A stretch of DNA of 64,000 nt, from positions 441,501 to 505,500 of the forward strand of contig JAHRBS010000010.1 of assembly GCA_024305745.1 (NCBI GenBank), written 5' to 3'. Source of the stretch: Polyporus tsugae. Taxonomy: Eukaryota > Basidiomycota > Agaricomycetes > Polyporales > Polyporaceae. A model generated the notes under the pieces. That model was not told the DNA's origin. It ran no database searches and saw only the letters and a list, made by a program, of their open reading frames with translations. Shown piece after piece: positions 33,667-45,419 of the stretch (its first letter is position 1; each line of letters begins with the position of its first letter). The position numbers were made by a program, and so were the translations under genes.

Positions 33667-36006
33667 CTACGGGGTATCGCGGAAGCCCATGAGGTACGAC
33701 ATGATCTGGAACGCAGCCTGGGGAGTAAAGGTCAGTCAGCGACAGAACTTGAGTCTTTTCCACGATAAGCTCAAACGTACCCTCGGCGAGAACTGGGGGA
33801 CCCTGTATTCATACATACCCCGTTAGGTGAGCGGTTCAACGCCAAACAAGGCGGAGTACGTACATGTGTCCGCTCAGGGCGACCTCGTAGTAGGTCAAGC
33901 CGCGCTCAGTGTGCACGTTCCCGAGAGCGCCCATGCCCTCAACAACGAAGCTGTCGTTTTGGATCGGAGTCTGGAAGCCCTGAAGGCCGTTCCCTGTCGA
34001 AAAGAAACATATGTAAGTAACACAGACGCGCGCGCGCGCGTTTCGATGATCAAACGCAAGAAGGGGCCTCACAAGTCATGTTCTGGAGGACGATCCGCGT
34101 GCCCTCCGCGATGAGGATGAAGTCCGCGAGCCCGTGCACGACGACCACGCGCTTGCTCTTCTCGATCGCGTTCGGGAGCACCGTGAACGATGGCGGGAGC
34201 GACGCGTCCCCATGTGGGAACACGTCGATGTCGGAGCACTCGGCCCACGTGATGTTCGGCGCGTGGATCGCGGCCTTGACCTCGGGACGGTCGAAGTAGA
34301 TGGGCGACTGCTGCTGGAAGAACGATCCGGGGAAGCCGAGGACGTCCCACAGGATGGGCCAGGTGTCGAAGATGCGGTAGATGTTGAACGCGGGGTTGAC
34401 GAGCAGCGCGGCGTCGAAGATCAGGTCCCAGACGTCGCAGCCGCGGTCGGCCTCGACGCTCCTGCCAGGCAGGGGGAGGATGCCCTTGGGTGGGAAGGTG
34501 ACGTGCTTCTCGACGTACCCTGCGTAGTTGCAGGTCTCGGCGACGGAGTCGAGATGCGCGAGGAAGGTCTGACTGCGATGGACCGTGAGGGTGAGCGATG
34601 AGGACAGGGATGGAGAGGGACGTACTTGAACGAGAAGACGCCTTCGTACTTGTGCACGAAATCCACTGCCGGGATTTGTTCCTGTACAACATCCCAACCA
34701 AGGACGGCTTTACGAGGCTATGTCAGGCAAAAAAAAATAAAACTTGACAAGAAATGACGTACGGTCCCCAACGAAGAAACCATTCAGCGTGAGGTCCAAG
34801 TCCGTGGGATGCTCGTAGATGAAGTTTGCGAGGTCTATCACCGATATCAGCGATCCGCAGCTACTAACCCAGCGGTTTCACTTACAAGGAACATACATCC
34901 CTGCGTAACTCTCGCCAGACAGATACAAGTTCTTGCCCTTCAACTCAGAGAAGACATCGAGGAACTGCTGGAAGAAGCCGACAATCTGAGCAGCGACATC
35001 GTTCTCGTTCTACAGCCATCCGGTCAGTACACAGAAATACCTTCCACATGTCTCTGGGAAACGCACCGTAGCGTTCGGCTTGCCCTGAGAGAAACCAGTG
35101 CCGACGGGCTGCTCGAGAAAGAGAATGCTCGACAGGTTCGTCCAGCTGAACTCGTTTTGCGTCGGGTGTGCCTGGCCATACGACCATTGGAACGGCTGCC
35201 CGCAGAACCGAAAAAGAAGTCAGGGCTTCAGCTGGATGCCTGGAGAAGTGACGTGACACGCACCCCATTCTCCTGCAGCAATCCCTCGAGCGAAGAACAT
35301 CCAGGGCCACCGTTGGTCCTACACGGGGATATTCGCACAGAACGTCAGATGATGTCCTATGCTCCAACCGGGCGCGCGCCCGCCGCGAGAGCGGAGCGCG
35401 ACGCAGCCAAAGCATGACGGCTGTCGGGGTTTGCGGGGGAGGCAGACGTACCAGAAGATGAGGTCGTCCAGGGAGCCCTGCGGCCCGGGTGGGAAGAACC
35501 AGAAGAAGAGCTATAGAACGCGCACGACGCGCGATGCGGCGTGGGTAGTTAGTTACCGGACAGAACATTAGCCGCATGGTGGCGTGGGCGCGAAGTTGGG
35601 AAGATGGTACATAGCCCTCACCTTGCGGGTCTCGTTCGGGTCGCTGCTGATAGGGAGAAGTCCGGACCAGCTGGGCCCGACGTCCCAATCGACGTCAGGA
35701 ATGGTCGCTCCGTCGACGTAGAATTCTGTGAAGATTGGGACACGGGACACGGGATTCTTGGTGAGCGGAGGATGCGGCGGCGGCACGCGAGGGGCTGAGG
35801 GGCTGAGGGGACGTACCGGACGCGCGCGGATTGCTGAAGGTGATGTTCTTCACTCCGGGGCTGGTCGCACGGGGCATGTTCGCGCGGATGCGTGCTGCAG
35901 CCTCAGCCTGTTTCGCGTGCAACTGGGCCTTGGACATCATCCGGGCGTGGACTGACGCGATCGCCGCGATGCCCGTGAGGAGAGGAAGGAGGGCCTTGCC
36001 GAACAT
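33667..36006 (-). CDS. Secreted serine carboxypeptidase (S10)
   Basis: A many-exon gene. A signal peptide opens at 36006 (MFGKALLPLLTGIAAIASVH), then an S10 propeptide-like stretch. Catalytic parts in order: [47 protein letters not shown], the nucleophile motif NLYLSGESYAGMYVP near 34885-34925, the catalytic Asp in VVVHGLADFIL and the catalytic His in VALSGHMVPQFSP. The C-terminus is AFQIMSYLMGFRDTP. The enzyme cleaves C-terminal residues from peptides at acid pH in the vacuole or outside the cell; the signal peptide fits secretion, likely for nitrogen acquisition or wood-protein turnover. Exons join by short introns of about 50-80 nt. The stop is 50 bp from the transposon end. Confidence 0.92.
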
Positions 36007-37586
36007 GTCCGTTCTCACTGTGCCGTGACGACGGGGTTAGTCCGATGTGGGGAGGGGGCGAGGAGGCGAGGGTAGCCGCAGGTGGTCTGGAGAACTTGCT
36101 ATGCGTTTTATACTTCTGTCGGCTGGCACGGAACTGAGGAACGGCGAAACAACGGGTCAGCGTCCGAACCATGATGAGATGGAACCGTGGCCCGCTTACT
36201 GTAGACTTCGAAGGAGATGATGAGCATGGGCAGTGCTCCGTCGCCATGTGGCCAGGCGGGATGATAGAAGGATCATGAATCGGATGATGGTGTTCTGAGG
36301 CTGAGACGGTGCGCCAAATCTCAGGCAGCCTTCGCCTTATCGTGCTAATTTTGAACGCTAATCAGTTGGAGAGACCCAGCTGAGTGCTTACTTACTTGCT
36401 ACAGCGTCACAGTGTCTCCACGAGGATTGCATTGTTCAGGGACAGGACTGCGACGTACAACTCACTTATTTGGTGAGTATCATAAGTACGTTCAACGAAC
36501 TGCCTGTAGTAATGCATTCGTAGGGCGTGGTAGAAGGGAACAAAGGGTCTAGGATCGAGAGAGTTCGACGACGGGGCTGTAGCGGAGGGAAAGAACATGA
36601 ATATCGATATCATGGCCGCCAGCTGCACCGACGTTTGGGACGACCCGAACGAGAAACACCATAACTACAGCTCTGGTACTCATCATGTCAAAGGTCCTGC
36701 AGGGTTCGTCGTCGTACTGTGTACAGTACCAATGGGTAATGCGTGGAACAGAAACATTGGAGGGCCATTTCCAGGAGGGAACTGTAACATGTGCATTATC
36801 CATTCCACTTGACAACCCAGTGACTCGGACACGATCCAACGTGTACGACAGTGGGCTGAAGCACCGACAAGTCACGCTGTCTGATCAGGATCAGAGACAA
36901 CTAACTTACTAAGTCCACTGGGACAGAGCATAAAGGGGCTGTATTAAGATTGACTGGGAATTTAAATGACATGTAGAGAACAACGGCTCATTGCATATAA
37001 CAACTACAGAGCGGGAATCATATCAAAACTTGAACGGTAACATACCCTATGGGCACTCCAGCGCGAGATGTATGCTCTTCTTAGTGCTCGATCGTCCACG
37101 GGATACGACACGCAGTCCGAACGTCCAAGCGTGGAGAGAGCATCGTCAATCTTCCACATCACTAGTAAAGGAGACGAAGGCACAGAAAGCCGTGTCCCTA
37201 GGCATGAGCGAGTGGGTAATGAAGTACATGCAAGATGTTGCCAAGGCTGCGACTGGTGCGAAACGGCTGCCAGACCCGGGAGCGGGAAAGCGCAGGAAGA
37301 TATGGAAACCGTGTTGTATAAGATGGAGGGGAGACGGACAGCCTGAAAATCTCGCGAGCCGCCAGTTTTCTGCGTGCGCGCCCAAGCCGGCCCTGAAGCA
37401 ACGTCACGTGACAAACACGCGCAAGCGGACGCGACTCGCCTGCACGTTCTGCTGCTCGCACTGGGCTTGAACCACGACCACGACCACCTCGACGATCACC
37501 CCGACGACCACCTTCACGACCACCTCGACGTCTTCTACCGTCTTGTCCTAGATTCCTGCGCTCACAGCCCACCTGGGCTACGGTGA
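36007..37586. other. Intergenic region, no supportable gene
   Basis: Promoter side of both the carboxypeptidase (-) and the p31comet-like gene (+). A minus-strand piece near 36450-36610 reads protein-like, but neighbouring exons are not evident. Confidence 0.4.
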
Positions 37587-39349
37587 ATGATGATCCTGGC
37601 CCCTGCGACTTCACCCCCACCACTGCCAGTGTGCTCAACCCTTGATGAGCCTGTTCACGCTGTCCGAGCGATCCCCAACCACAATCGACCAACTATCCAT
37701 CCACCACACGACACTCATCTGGACACCGGATCGCCATCTTCGGTCAAAGGAGAGGAGAATGGGATGGGTCATGAGGAGTTCTTTGAGCGGCTCAAGGTAC
37801 CGACAGTTATCCTCGAGACTCCGTCCATATCGCATACCATGGCCGCAGCCCTCTCCCTGTCCCTCTTGGGGCATACCCTCTTCCTGAAGAGCCAGGTACC
37901 ATTGTGAGTACGGAATAGTCATTCATGATTCAAGAGCTCATACGTGGTTTCATTTCTTAGTCCTGTCGCCCAGCTCTCTCGCATGCCTGGCGGCAAGAGC
38001 AACCCAAAAGTCGCGAAGAAGCGCGACGAGCTCCTCGCCACGTTTGACACCCTCTCGTCCCATCTCCAAACTACCTTTGTGGCGCTATCCACCGCATATG
38101 CCAAGTGCAAGTCTGCGAAGGCGAGGCCAGAGACTGCGACGAGCGACGAGAACGGACACGCCGATGGGCAGCCGAGCAGCGTGACGGGACCCAGTCGAAG
38201 GACGGTGCACCTGATGTTCGTCCTTGGACAGAGCGCGAACACTGCGCGCGCTCGGATCGTGCTCACGATCGATGGTCTAGATATCAAGGTCTGGGGCACC
38301 CGACCCTGCGAAGTCTCGACCCAGGACGAGGCCGAGGACGACTCGGAAGGGGGAGCTAGCAGCGAGGAGGGTAGCGAGGAATTTGAAGAGTGCTGCGAAG
38401 GGGAGGACAGCGGAGGCGAAGATGAAGGAAGCGATTCGGAAGACGACGCAAGCGAAGAAGACGATGTGGGCGACGACGACGACGACGACTACTCTGATCC
38501 TCGTTCAGGTCCGCCATCCTCTCGCTCCCCTTCACCATTCTCTCGGTCTTCTTCACCATCGCCTCCGAAGCGGTCTCTTGCTCCTTCACCCGAATCTTTA
38601 CCCTCGCCTTTTATCCCTGCCACCCCGCTTCCTGTGAAACCCACGCCGTTCACCTTTATCCATCCGCTCCCATCTTCCTTGGTGGACGCCGTGGACGCAC
38701 CGGAACCCCAAACCACCCCCAAGCCCCCCGACTCTTCGCAAGTCTCGTCCAAATACAACGCTCGGGCATCTGTGCCCCCAAGTCATCGCGAACTGTCTCC
38801 CGAACTGACCTACGCGGAGGAGCAGACGGCCCTGCGCGCCGCCGAGCGCCTTCTCTCGCGCACTCTCATGAAAGCCTGGGTGGACGGCGAAGGCGACATG
38901 ACCAGTGAGCTAGGTGAGTCGTGTACTTTCACGACCCCGGCCTACGATTCGACTGATGAATGCTTTTCGCCTTTGTTGCAGCGCCAACGCAGACACACCT
39001 GTACTTGCGCGCGCCGCGGGGGTACTTACATCCGGCATGGGCAGCGCGACAGAACTTGACCAGAACCTTGGACGGTGCGCTTGAGAACTTTCTCCAAGAC
39101 GGGGGCGCGGGTGCGACTTCTGCTGCATTCGGGAAGGCGAAGGCCAAGGCGAAGGGCGTGTGCACCGAGGGCGTTTGGATCGGTTGCAAGGGCGGGTCAG
39201 CATATACTGCGACAGCGAAGGGACAATTTCCGCCTGCTAACAACATTGAAGTCAGTGGTGCTGAGGAGGAAGGAAAAAAGGAAGATGAGGAAGATGAGGA
39301 GATTTGGTGGGTGTGGGATGGGAAGATCGTGGGCTTTGCGGATTGGTGA
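37587..39349 (+). CDS. Candidate p31comet (MAD2L1BP) homologue with acidic insertion
   Basis: Three exons (37587-37903, 37961-38913, 38982-39349) join to 545 aa. An N-terminal Pro/His-rich extension is followed by a helical/beta pattern: RLKVPTVILETPS, LSLSLLGHTLFLKSQVPFPV, QLSRMPGGKS, LLATFDTLSSHLQTTFVALS and RTVHLMFVLGQSANTARARI. The spacing of LL...(Q)xPxPxxQL...P and xxLxSHLxxxF followed by a hydrophobic (F/L)xLG strand matches p31comet, a HORMA-fold adaptor that lets the AAA+ ATPase TRIP13/Pch2 remodel Mad2 and meiotic HORMADs. About 130 acidic and Ser/Pro-rich residues (GGEDEGSDSEDDASEEDD) interrupt the fold. The C-terminal part resumes with ERLLSRTLMKAWVDGEGD, THLYLRAPRGYLHPAWAARQ, EEEIWWVWDGKIVGFADW-like ends. 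The assignment rests on pattern memory. The gene itself is solid. Confidence 0.6.
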
Positions 39350-39614
39350 ACGATTGGTGAGTGTGAATGTACAAATTCTGTGCAACGTGTCAGACGACGA
39401 ATGTTGAGGTTGTTTGTAGGGACACACGCATAATGGACAGAACAAGTGCATATTTGTATGAACACAACACATTGTATGGATAGTGTAACAGGAGTATAGC
39501 GCAATCGAACTATCGGCCACATCGGAATATCAATGGGTATGACTATATGAGGGTATGGAGCGGAGAGACGGGGTCAAGATGGTGAATGATGCAGGATTAG
39601 TACGTACTACAGAT

Positions 39615-40458
39615 TTAGTAGCCACCGTCCTTGCAATCCTTGCCATCCTTATCCTTCCCGTCCTTGCACACCTTGTGATCCTTGTGATCATTGGTGATCT
39701 TGAACTTGTCGCTGTTGCTCTGCAGCTCGGGCTTATCATCCCGGATTGACACTAGGCAATGCATGACCCGGTAAGTTTTACATGTCCTCACATGCCCGGA
39801 TGCTAAAAGTGACTTACAGGTGACGCGGTAGTCACTCCCATCGAAGACGTTCGGCACGGTGACATCGACAGAGCCTGCGTTGATGTCGAAACCCTCAGCG
39901 AGGATGACTGCGCACCAAAGGTTAGTGTACATGTCGAGCGCATGGAACAAGACTGCTTACGGAAAGGCAGGTCGTCGCCCTTGCGGAGGAAGAGCCTGGT
40001 CTTGCAACCGCTCTTCTTGCCGTCCTTGCCATCGTCCCAGCCCTTGCACTTGCCATCCTTTCCATCCTTTCCATCGCCCCAATTCTTCCCGTCCTTGCCG
40101 TCGGAACTCCCGTTCTTCTTGTCATCCCACTTCTTCTCCCTGCAAGCCCGCCGTCAGCAACGCCGTCATTCCCACCGGACGGGGACACGAATGCTTACCA
40201 GGTGACCTTCTGGCTGTCGCCGACCTTCCAGACCGTGTCCTTGTTCGGCTGGGTGACCTTCGGGACGTGGTCCTTGTCCCAAGCCCATTCGCAACCACAG
40301 TCGGTCTTCTTGGGCCATGAGCCGCTGCTCGTGGTCGACGGGGTGTTGTCGCGGACCTGGAGCGCGAGCGCGGGGGTGGCGGAGGCGATGTCGGAGAAGA
40401 CGGTCGAGAGAGCGAGGGGCACGAGGGCAAACTTGATGCAACTCATCTTGGTGAACAT
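39615..40458 (-). CDS. Secreted KNH-domain protein with Lys-Asp-Gly insertion (B1)
   Basis: Close paralogue of the gene at 21415, with the same four-exon structure and phases. A signal peptide (IKFALVPLALSTVFSDIASA) precedes the KNH strands: DTVWKVGDSQKVTW, then the insertion (KDGKNWGDGKDGKDGKC and so on, a few units shorter than copy A), KTRLFLRKGDDLPF, ILAEGFDINAGSVDVTVP, FDGSDYRVTVSIRDDKPELQ and SDKFKIT. It ends in a Lys/Asp/Cys-rich tail (KVCKDGKDKDGKDCKDGGY). Differences from A concentrate in repeat number and signal peptide. It is probably extracellular or wall-associated. The start at 40458 is fixed by the signal peptide and the TATA box 97 nt upstream. Confidence 0.85.
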
Positions 40459-40950
40459 AATTGAAAGCAAGTACGTGTGTGTTGGTTGAGTGGTGGAGAT
40501 AATGGGAGGTGTAAAGCTATTGAGTTGGAACATGGGTGCGTGCAACGCGGGTCCTTTTATACGTGATCTGCAGTGGACGAACAAAGTGGTGCTCGATCTG
40601 ACCCTTGTCGAAAGTGAGTCCCATCTGCCTGTTGCGAGAGGCTCGTTCGCTGACCGAGTCCACACATCCGCCTCTTCCCGACCATAACAAGCAGGTTCTG
40701 GTACCGATCAGAATGGCCCCAACTTGAACTGGGGCCTGTACGCAGCCACCTTCCGCTGAACGGCCAATACTAAATGTTTTGCTCCCGTCCAGCGTGGCGG
40801 TGCCCGTCCCCTGTTCCGTTAGCGCCGTTTCCGCACGGTGTCTGCATTTGTCCATCGCCGACGGGGAGCAAGTCGGGAGACGAGCGTGCACCTCGCGGCG
40901 ACTACCCTACCTGACCGTCCCGCAAACATCGGACGTCATACGGTCAGGAG
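40459..40950 (-). promoter_or_regulatory. Promoter block of B1 duplicated from gene A (or the reverse)
   Basis: In reverse complement this matches 20930-21414 in ordered blocks from the CAGGTAGGG element to the 5' UTR, with indels near the middle (a GGGGCC-flanked palindromic insertion around 40711-40740: CCCCAACTTGAACTGGGGCC). Confidence 0.6.
40555..40561 (-). promoter_or_regulatory. TATA box of KNH-type gene B1
   Basis: TATAAAA on the minus strand, 97-103 nt upstream of the ATG at 40458. It is embedded in sequence shared with the promoter of gene A. Confidence 0.75.
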
Positions 40951-41888
40951 TACAGGTGGGTCGATGACTATGACAGTGCGGCATTGATTGACCAACCTAC
41001 GTTTAGGTCCGCGTATTATCTCTTTCGAACCCCAAATGAAGAGAGAGTGCACGCACGCGGCGGTTTCACCGTACTGTACGCCTCACAGGGTAATGGTATG
41101 TTGATGGGACAATCTACCTCGCAGCTCATCTGTGCCGCGTTCTCGTCATGGCCTGTCGAGACTAGCTAGTACTGCTTGATATAGGCGGCTATGTGAACTG
41201 TCGGTAAGAGCGCATACGATCAGATCCGCCGACTCCATGCCCAGAATGCTGACTTCACGAACAGCACAGGCCATGGGTGGCGCCAGTCCGATACGTTATT
41301 CGCCCAAATACCCCGGCTTCAAGGAGAGGCTGGCTCAACAAATACCCATCATTCACGTCATTCCAATCTGTCCGAGCCATAGACCGAAGTTGGATTACGA
41401 CGCCCATCACAGCCTGGGAGACCAGTTCTTCGCGCGACTTGGCGTTGTGAAATGTACCGAGCATTGTACGCGACACTGGATGCTACTCGTCAGGAGCAAA
41501 CCTTGCACAGACTTGTTCTAGAGCGATACTGTTACGCGGTACAGAGCAAATGCCCTAGAACATGTTACTCGACAGTGAGTACGTTTTGATTTAAAATTGT
41601 ATATCCATCGTTGACTTTAGCTTGTAGGATGGTAAGGAATGCTCTCCGTGCATACCCTCAGCCGAACCGTCTCGTTTCCAGCCTTCCACGGGTTCTAAAG
41701 GTACAGACACCGGTATCATCGTGGTATGTCCCATCAACGCGTTGTGTTATGTGTTACAGGCGATATGAAATGATGCGTCCTATTGGTACTGGTGAACGGG
41801 TAAAGCGTCCTGGGAAGGGGATCAAGAAGATGTGGGTAACCGCACGAGAGACTTGGCTTTAGTAGCCATCATTGCCATATTCTCAATC
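40951..41888. other. Intergenic between KNH-type genes B1 and B2
   Basis: No gene could be supported. Short ORFs on the plus strand (41237-41521, 41611-41862) lack signatures. Confidence 0.4.
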
Positions 41889-42532
41889 CTAGTTCTTTCC
41901 ACTCTTCTTGTCCTTGCCATCCTTCCCAGCCTTGTGACCCTTGCCGTCCATCCCATTTCCATCTTTCCCCTTCTCATCCTTCCCCTTCCCATCCTTCCCG
42001 TGTTTGTCATCCCGGGCTGCCACTGTAATGTGCGGTGTGATATGTCCAACACCTCGCCTTGCGATGAGTGCTGAAACAACTTACAGTCGTAGTCCTCATA
42101 AAACTCCTTCTTCCCGTGCTTCTTGCCACCCTCCTTGTCGTGCTTCTCCTTCTCTCCGCCCCTCTTCGCCACTGCGACGTGCCGTTCGTGAGTCCTACAG
42201 TGTACATCACCTTCTCATAACAAGGGGCTGAAACCACTTACAGTAGTCACCGTTCTTCCCCTTCCCGTGTTTCTTCTTGTCGTCCCAGTCCTCGTCCCAG
42301 TCCTCGCCATTCTTGGGCTTCCCGTCGGAGCCGTCCCTGCAAGTGTCCTCAGTCCCGATCCCATCAAGACGAGTATAGCGTGGGGTACGTACCAGTCGCG
42401 CCTCGCCATCGGCGAGGAGTCACCGCGGACCTCGAGAGCAGGAGCGGGGGAGGCGGAGGCGAACTGAGAGAGGACCGCAAGGACCGCGAGGGGCACGAGG
42501 GCGAGCTTAACGAAGGCGGTTTTGGAGAACAT
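41889..42532 (-). CDS. Diverged secreted Lys/Asp/Gly-rich protein (B2), KNH paralogue remnant
   Basis: A signal peptide nearly identical in style to A and B1 (KTAFVKLALVPLAVLAVLSQ) is followed by an exon DGSDGKPKNGEDWDEDWDD...HGKGKNGDY, an exon KRGGEKEKHDKEGGKKHGKK EFYEDYD, and a last exon starting LAARDDKHGKDGKGKDEKG and ending in SGKN with a stop at 41889. The YEDYD|LAARDDK join has the same phase and position as GSDYRVT|LSNRDDKPEL in A. This shows common descent, but the KNH strands are gone. It is an extracellular, highly charged, probably disordered protein. Exon 2-3 borders are read from GTAAGT donors and are fairly secure. Confidence 0.65.
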
Positions 42533-42615
42533 GGTGAAGATCTGGTGCGAGTGTGTGGGTTATAGAGATGGGTAGCCGGTGGGATGGAGCATGGGTGGTG
42601 CGCAGAAGGTGGGTG

Positions 42616-42622
42616 TTTTATA
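42616..42622 (-). promoter_or_regulatory. TATA box of B2
   Basis: TATAAAA on the minus strand, 84-90 nt upstream of the ATG at 42532, the same spacing as A and B1. Confidence 0.7.
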
Positions 42623-43414
42623 CTGGTATCGGCGGACGAGTGAAGGGGCACATATTGACCCGTCACTAGGAGGCTAGTGTAATGCCGAGAGACGGAGGAG
42701 GAGGAGTTCGTCGACCAAGTCCGTGCCGCATCCATCTCCGTACAACCATAATGAGTGGTTCCGGCACCGCTCTAAATTTGGTGCCCCGAACAGGGGCTAT
42801 GCAGTGAGTGTACCTTCCGACGCTGGTTGGTCGATACTCACTGGGTGGCTGGCATGGTTAGCTCCGTTTCCATTGGCATGCCATTGGAGGGGGGCTCGTC
42901 TTAGCCAGCTGTTCCAGTGTGTCCACATCTTCCGACTTCGTATGCAGGGAGAAACTACAAGCGGTGGGCGGACCGAGGTCCCAACCTGAACGTGATGGTT
43001 CCGCATCCCGAGACGCCACCGGTCTCCCAGTGGTGGTGATGTCTTCCGAGCACGAAACATTGACGGCATCCGGTTCGAGATCTGGGAATGATATGGCGAT
43101 GTCATTGACATTGGGTGCGCAGCAGCAATTATGTGTGTGATTTCATCCCTCCGACATATTTCAGTAGCCTGACCGAATATTTGGCAATGCTGCAGGATGC
43201 AATGAATTTCGAAACCCTCGACCTACGATGACATTATGTGCGTTCCATCCCTTCATTGAAAACTTAGCAGGGCGGTGCCAGTGGGATGATGCACTGTGTT
43301 TGCATGAGGACTAGCAACTAGTACAGGATACACATTGCCGCACGGATATTCAACTGTCCTGGAATGCTCCAACTCTCTAAGTATAGGCTGGCTCGGTGAA
43401 GAGTAGGTCTGCAT
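42623..43414. other. Intergenic region, no supportable gene
   Basis: A minus-strand ORF (42797-43111) has no signature and an alternative frame is equally open, so I do not call it. Confidence 0.35.
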
Positions 43415-43740
43415 TCATCTGCCTGCGTCACAAATTCGGAACCCCTCTAATCCCTCCTGTCCGCAGTTACTCCGCAGTTGGTCCTCAGGATCAAGTCGCT
43501 CGGCCGCAGGTTGAGACCCTTGAATTTGTGGAATCTGTCTCGGAATGGTTCTAAAGGCGGACTGAGCATGCCACAACTTGAACGCCGGCGGAAATCGTTC
43601 CAGGACCCGACTGCCTACGATCACGTCGAGTACGCCGTCGATGTGCGAGTCAGAGTCGATGGAGTACGTGTCGGACCAGACGTTGTGGTCGTCCACGACT
43701 GTCTTAGGACCGTGAATCTCTGACTGAGACTCGAAGTTGG
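43415..43740 (-). pseudogene. Relic of the small Asp/Ser-rich gene (homologue of 19858)
   Basis: The minus strand keeps a clear match to the acidic block of the 205-aa protein (WSDTYSIDSDSHID against WPDTYSIDSDSDIG). It also keeps a decayed match to the intron/last-exon junction (TTTAGAACCATT; GCC...GAGCGACTTGATCCTGAGGACC). The N-terminal exon could not be found and the reading after the match drifts, so this looks like a truncated copy. Confidence 0.5.
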
Positions 43741-44091
43741 GAAGGCAGCCGCATCTTCAAGTGCCAGTCGCGACAGATTCACGCTAGTACTTATGTAATT
43801 GAAAGTATCGATTCACGTTCGCGCAGGTCAGGCTACCACATGCGGTGTTTGTTGGACGAGACGTAGATGGTGGGCACTCCGTTGTTCAGTGGTGGAGTCG
43901 CTCGGAAGGACTCGGAAGCTCGGAGTATGCCGACTGCGTCGTGAACTTCAGGTGTCTACATGCGACTGGCGAAAGTACTTACTCCTATATCAAAGTCTTG
44001 CGGACGTCTCTTTTCTCCGTTCATTGCGCCTTGGGGATCATCTCTTACATTCGCGGCAAGGTACACGAACAACCACCCAGCCTCCTGCGAG

Positions 44092-45136
44092 ATGTCAGAA
44101 GTATCACGTCCTTCGAAGCGGACACGGTCCCTTCCGGAAGATAGTGCGACAGATGGACAACCTGGTTCGCCGGGCAACCTCAAACACGACGAAGAGTTCT
44201 GGCTCGAGGATGGAAACATCGTCCTTATTTCTCGCAACACCTCCTTCCGCATATACCGTGGTCTTCTCGCTGCGCAGTCGTCAGTCTTCGCCGACATGTT
44301 CACCGCCGCGTCCTCAAAGGAAGACGAAACCTACCAAGGTTGTCCGGTCATCCACCTCTCGGAATCCCCAGAGGACTTGCGGCATTTACTCCGCATTCTG
44401 ATACCAAAGTCGCACAGAATGTACGTGTTTCCATATGTCGGCAGTCAGATCATTGCTTTGACCCCAGGATAGCTTTGTGAGCGACGGCTCTCAACTAGAC
44501 GTGTCCTTCGAGCAGATCTTTGCCGTAGTTCGCCTTTCCCACAAGTACCAGATCGACGACATCTTCCAACAAGCCATGTCCCTCCTCAAGAAGTATTACA
44601 CCACCCGTCCTGATTGCATGGAAAAAACCCTTCCCTTCACAACAACTCACGCAATTGGGGCTGTCAACTTGGCCGTGCTCACCGACACATCGATGATTAT
44701 CCCCTCCGCACTATTCCATTGCGCCTCGCTCGGGCCGAATCTCCTCGATGGGTGGATGCGGGAAGATGGCTCAGTCGAACATCTGAGTCCCACAGACATC
44801 AAGCGGGCTCTGGGCGCCCGCGACGCGCTCATCAAAGAGTCCTTCTACGGCCTCAAGGAAATCTTCGGCGGCGCGCCGAGCGTGTCCTGTGCAAAACCGG
44901 AAGCATGTCAGAATCGGTTGCATGAGATACTGCTACAAGGGATGGATTTAGGCGGTATGTCGTCCGAACCGGCGGCGATCTTCGAGCCTTGGGACTTGGA
45001 GGAGATATCCTTGCTTTGCACCACGTGTTTAGAGCAAGTTCAAGAGAATCAGGACGCGGTGATGCGCAAGCTCTGGCGCAACCTACCTGCCTTCTTTGGC
45101 CTTGAGGTACAGGGATGGCTGGCGGAAGTGCAGTGA
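44092..45136 (+). CDS. BTB/POZ domain protein (B)
   Basis: Two exons (44092-44420 and 44473-45136) give 330 aa. It is a paralogue of 23379-24454 with the same intron position and phase. The start reads MSEVSRPSKRTRSLPEDS; the BTB fold reads HDEEFWLEDGNIVLISRNT, FRIYRGLLAAQSSVFADMF and GCPVIHLSESPEDLRHLLRI. The second exon gives QIFAVVRLSHKYQIDDIFQQ, THAIGAVNLAVLTDTS, ALFHCASLGP and a Cys-containing end (LLCTTCLEQVQENQ). It is transcribed in the opposite direction to copy A, consistent with an inverted duplicate. A likely dimerisation/adaptor protein of unknown partner. Confidence 0.88.
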
Positions 45137-45419
45137 TTATTGTTGCAGGCTTAACATCGGTGCCTTTTTTTATCGTCCTATGTGTACTGTATTTCTGACC
45201 ATCTTGATGCAAGGCAGGTAGGTATGCGGAAGTATGGTCGCACGAAAGACGGGGAGCGGGACAGCAGATTTGGCTATGGTATTAAAGTTCAACGGACCGG
45301 CCCGGGAGTGTACCGACCCTTCCAGCACCTGTCGACGACAACTGCTGGGCCCCACCTCTGTATCGCTCGTGCCTTTTCAATATCCTTCCCCTAGTCCATA
45401 TATGCGGGCGATCCTCAAT

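Noticed and set aside
37486..37540. GACGA/CCACC direct repeats (Asp-Asp-His type reading) before the p31comet-like gene
   Set aside because: A short simple repeat, not CRISPR-like and not linked to a gene.
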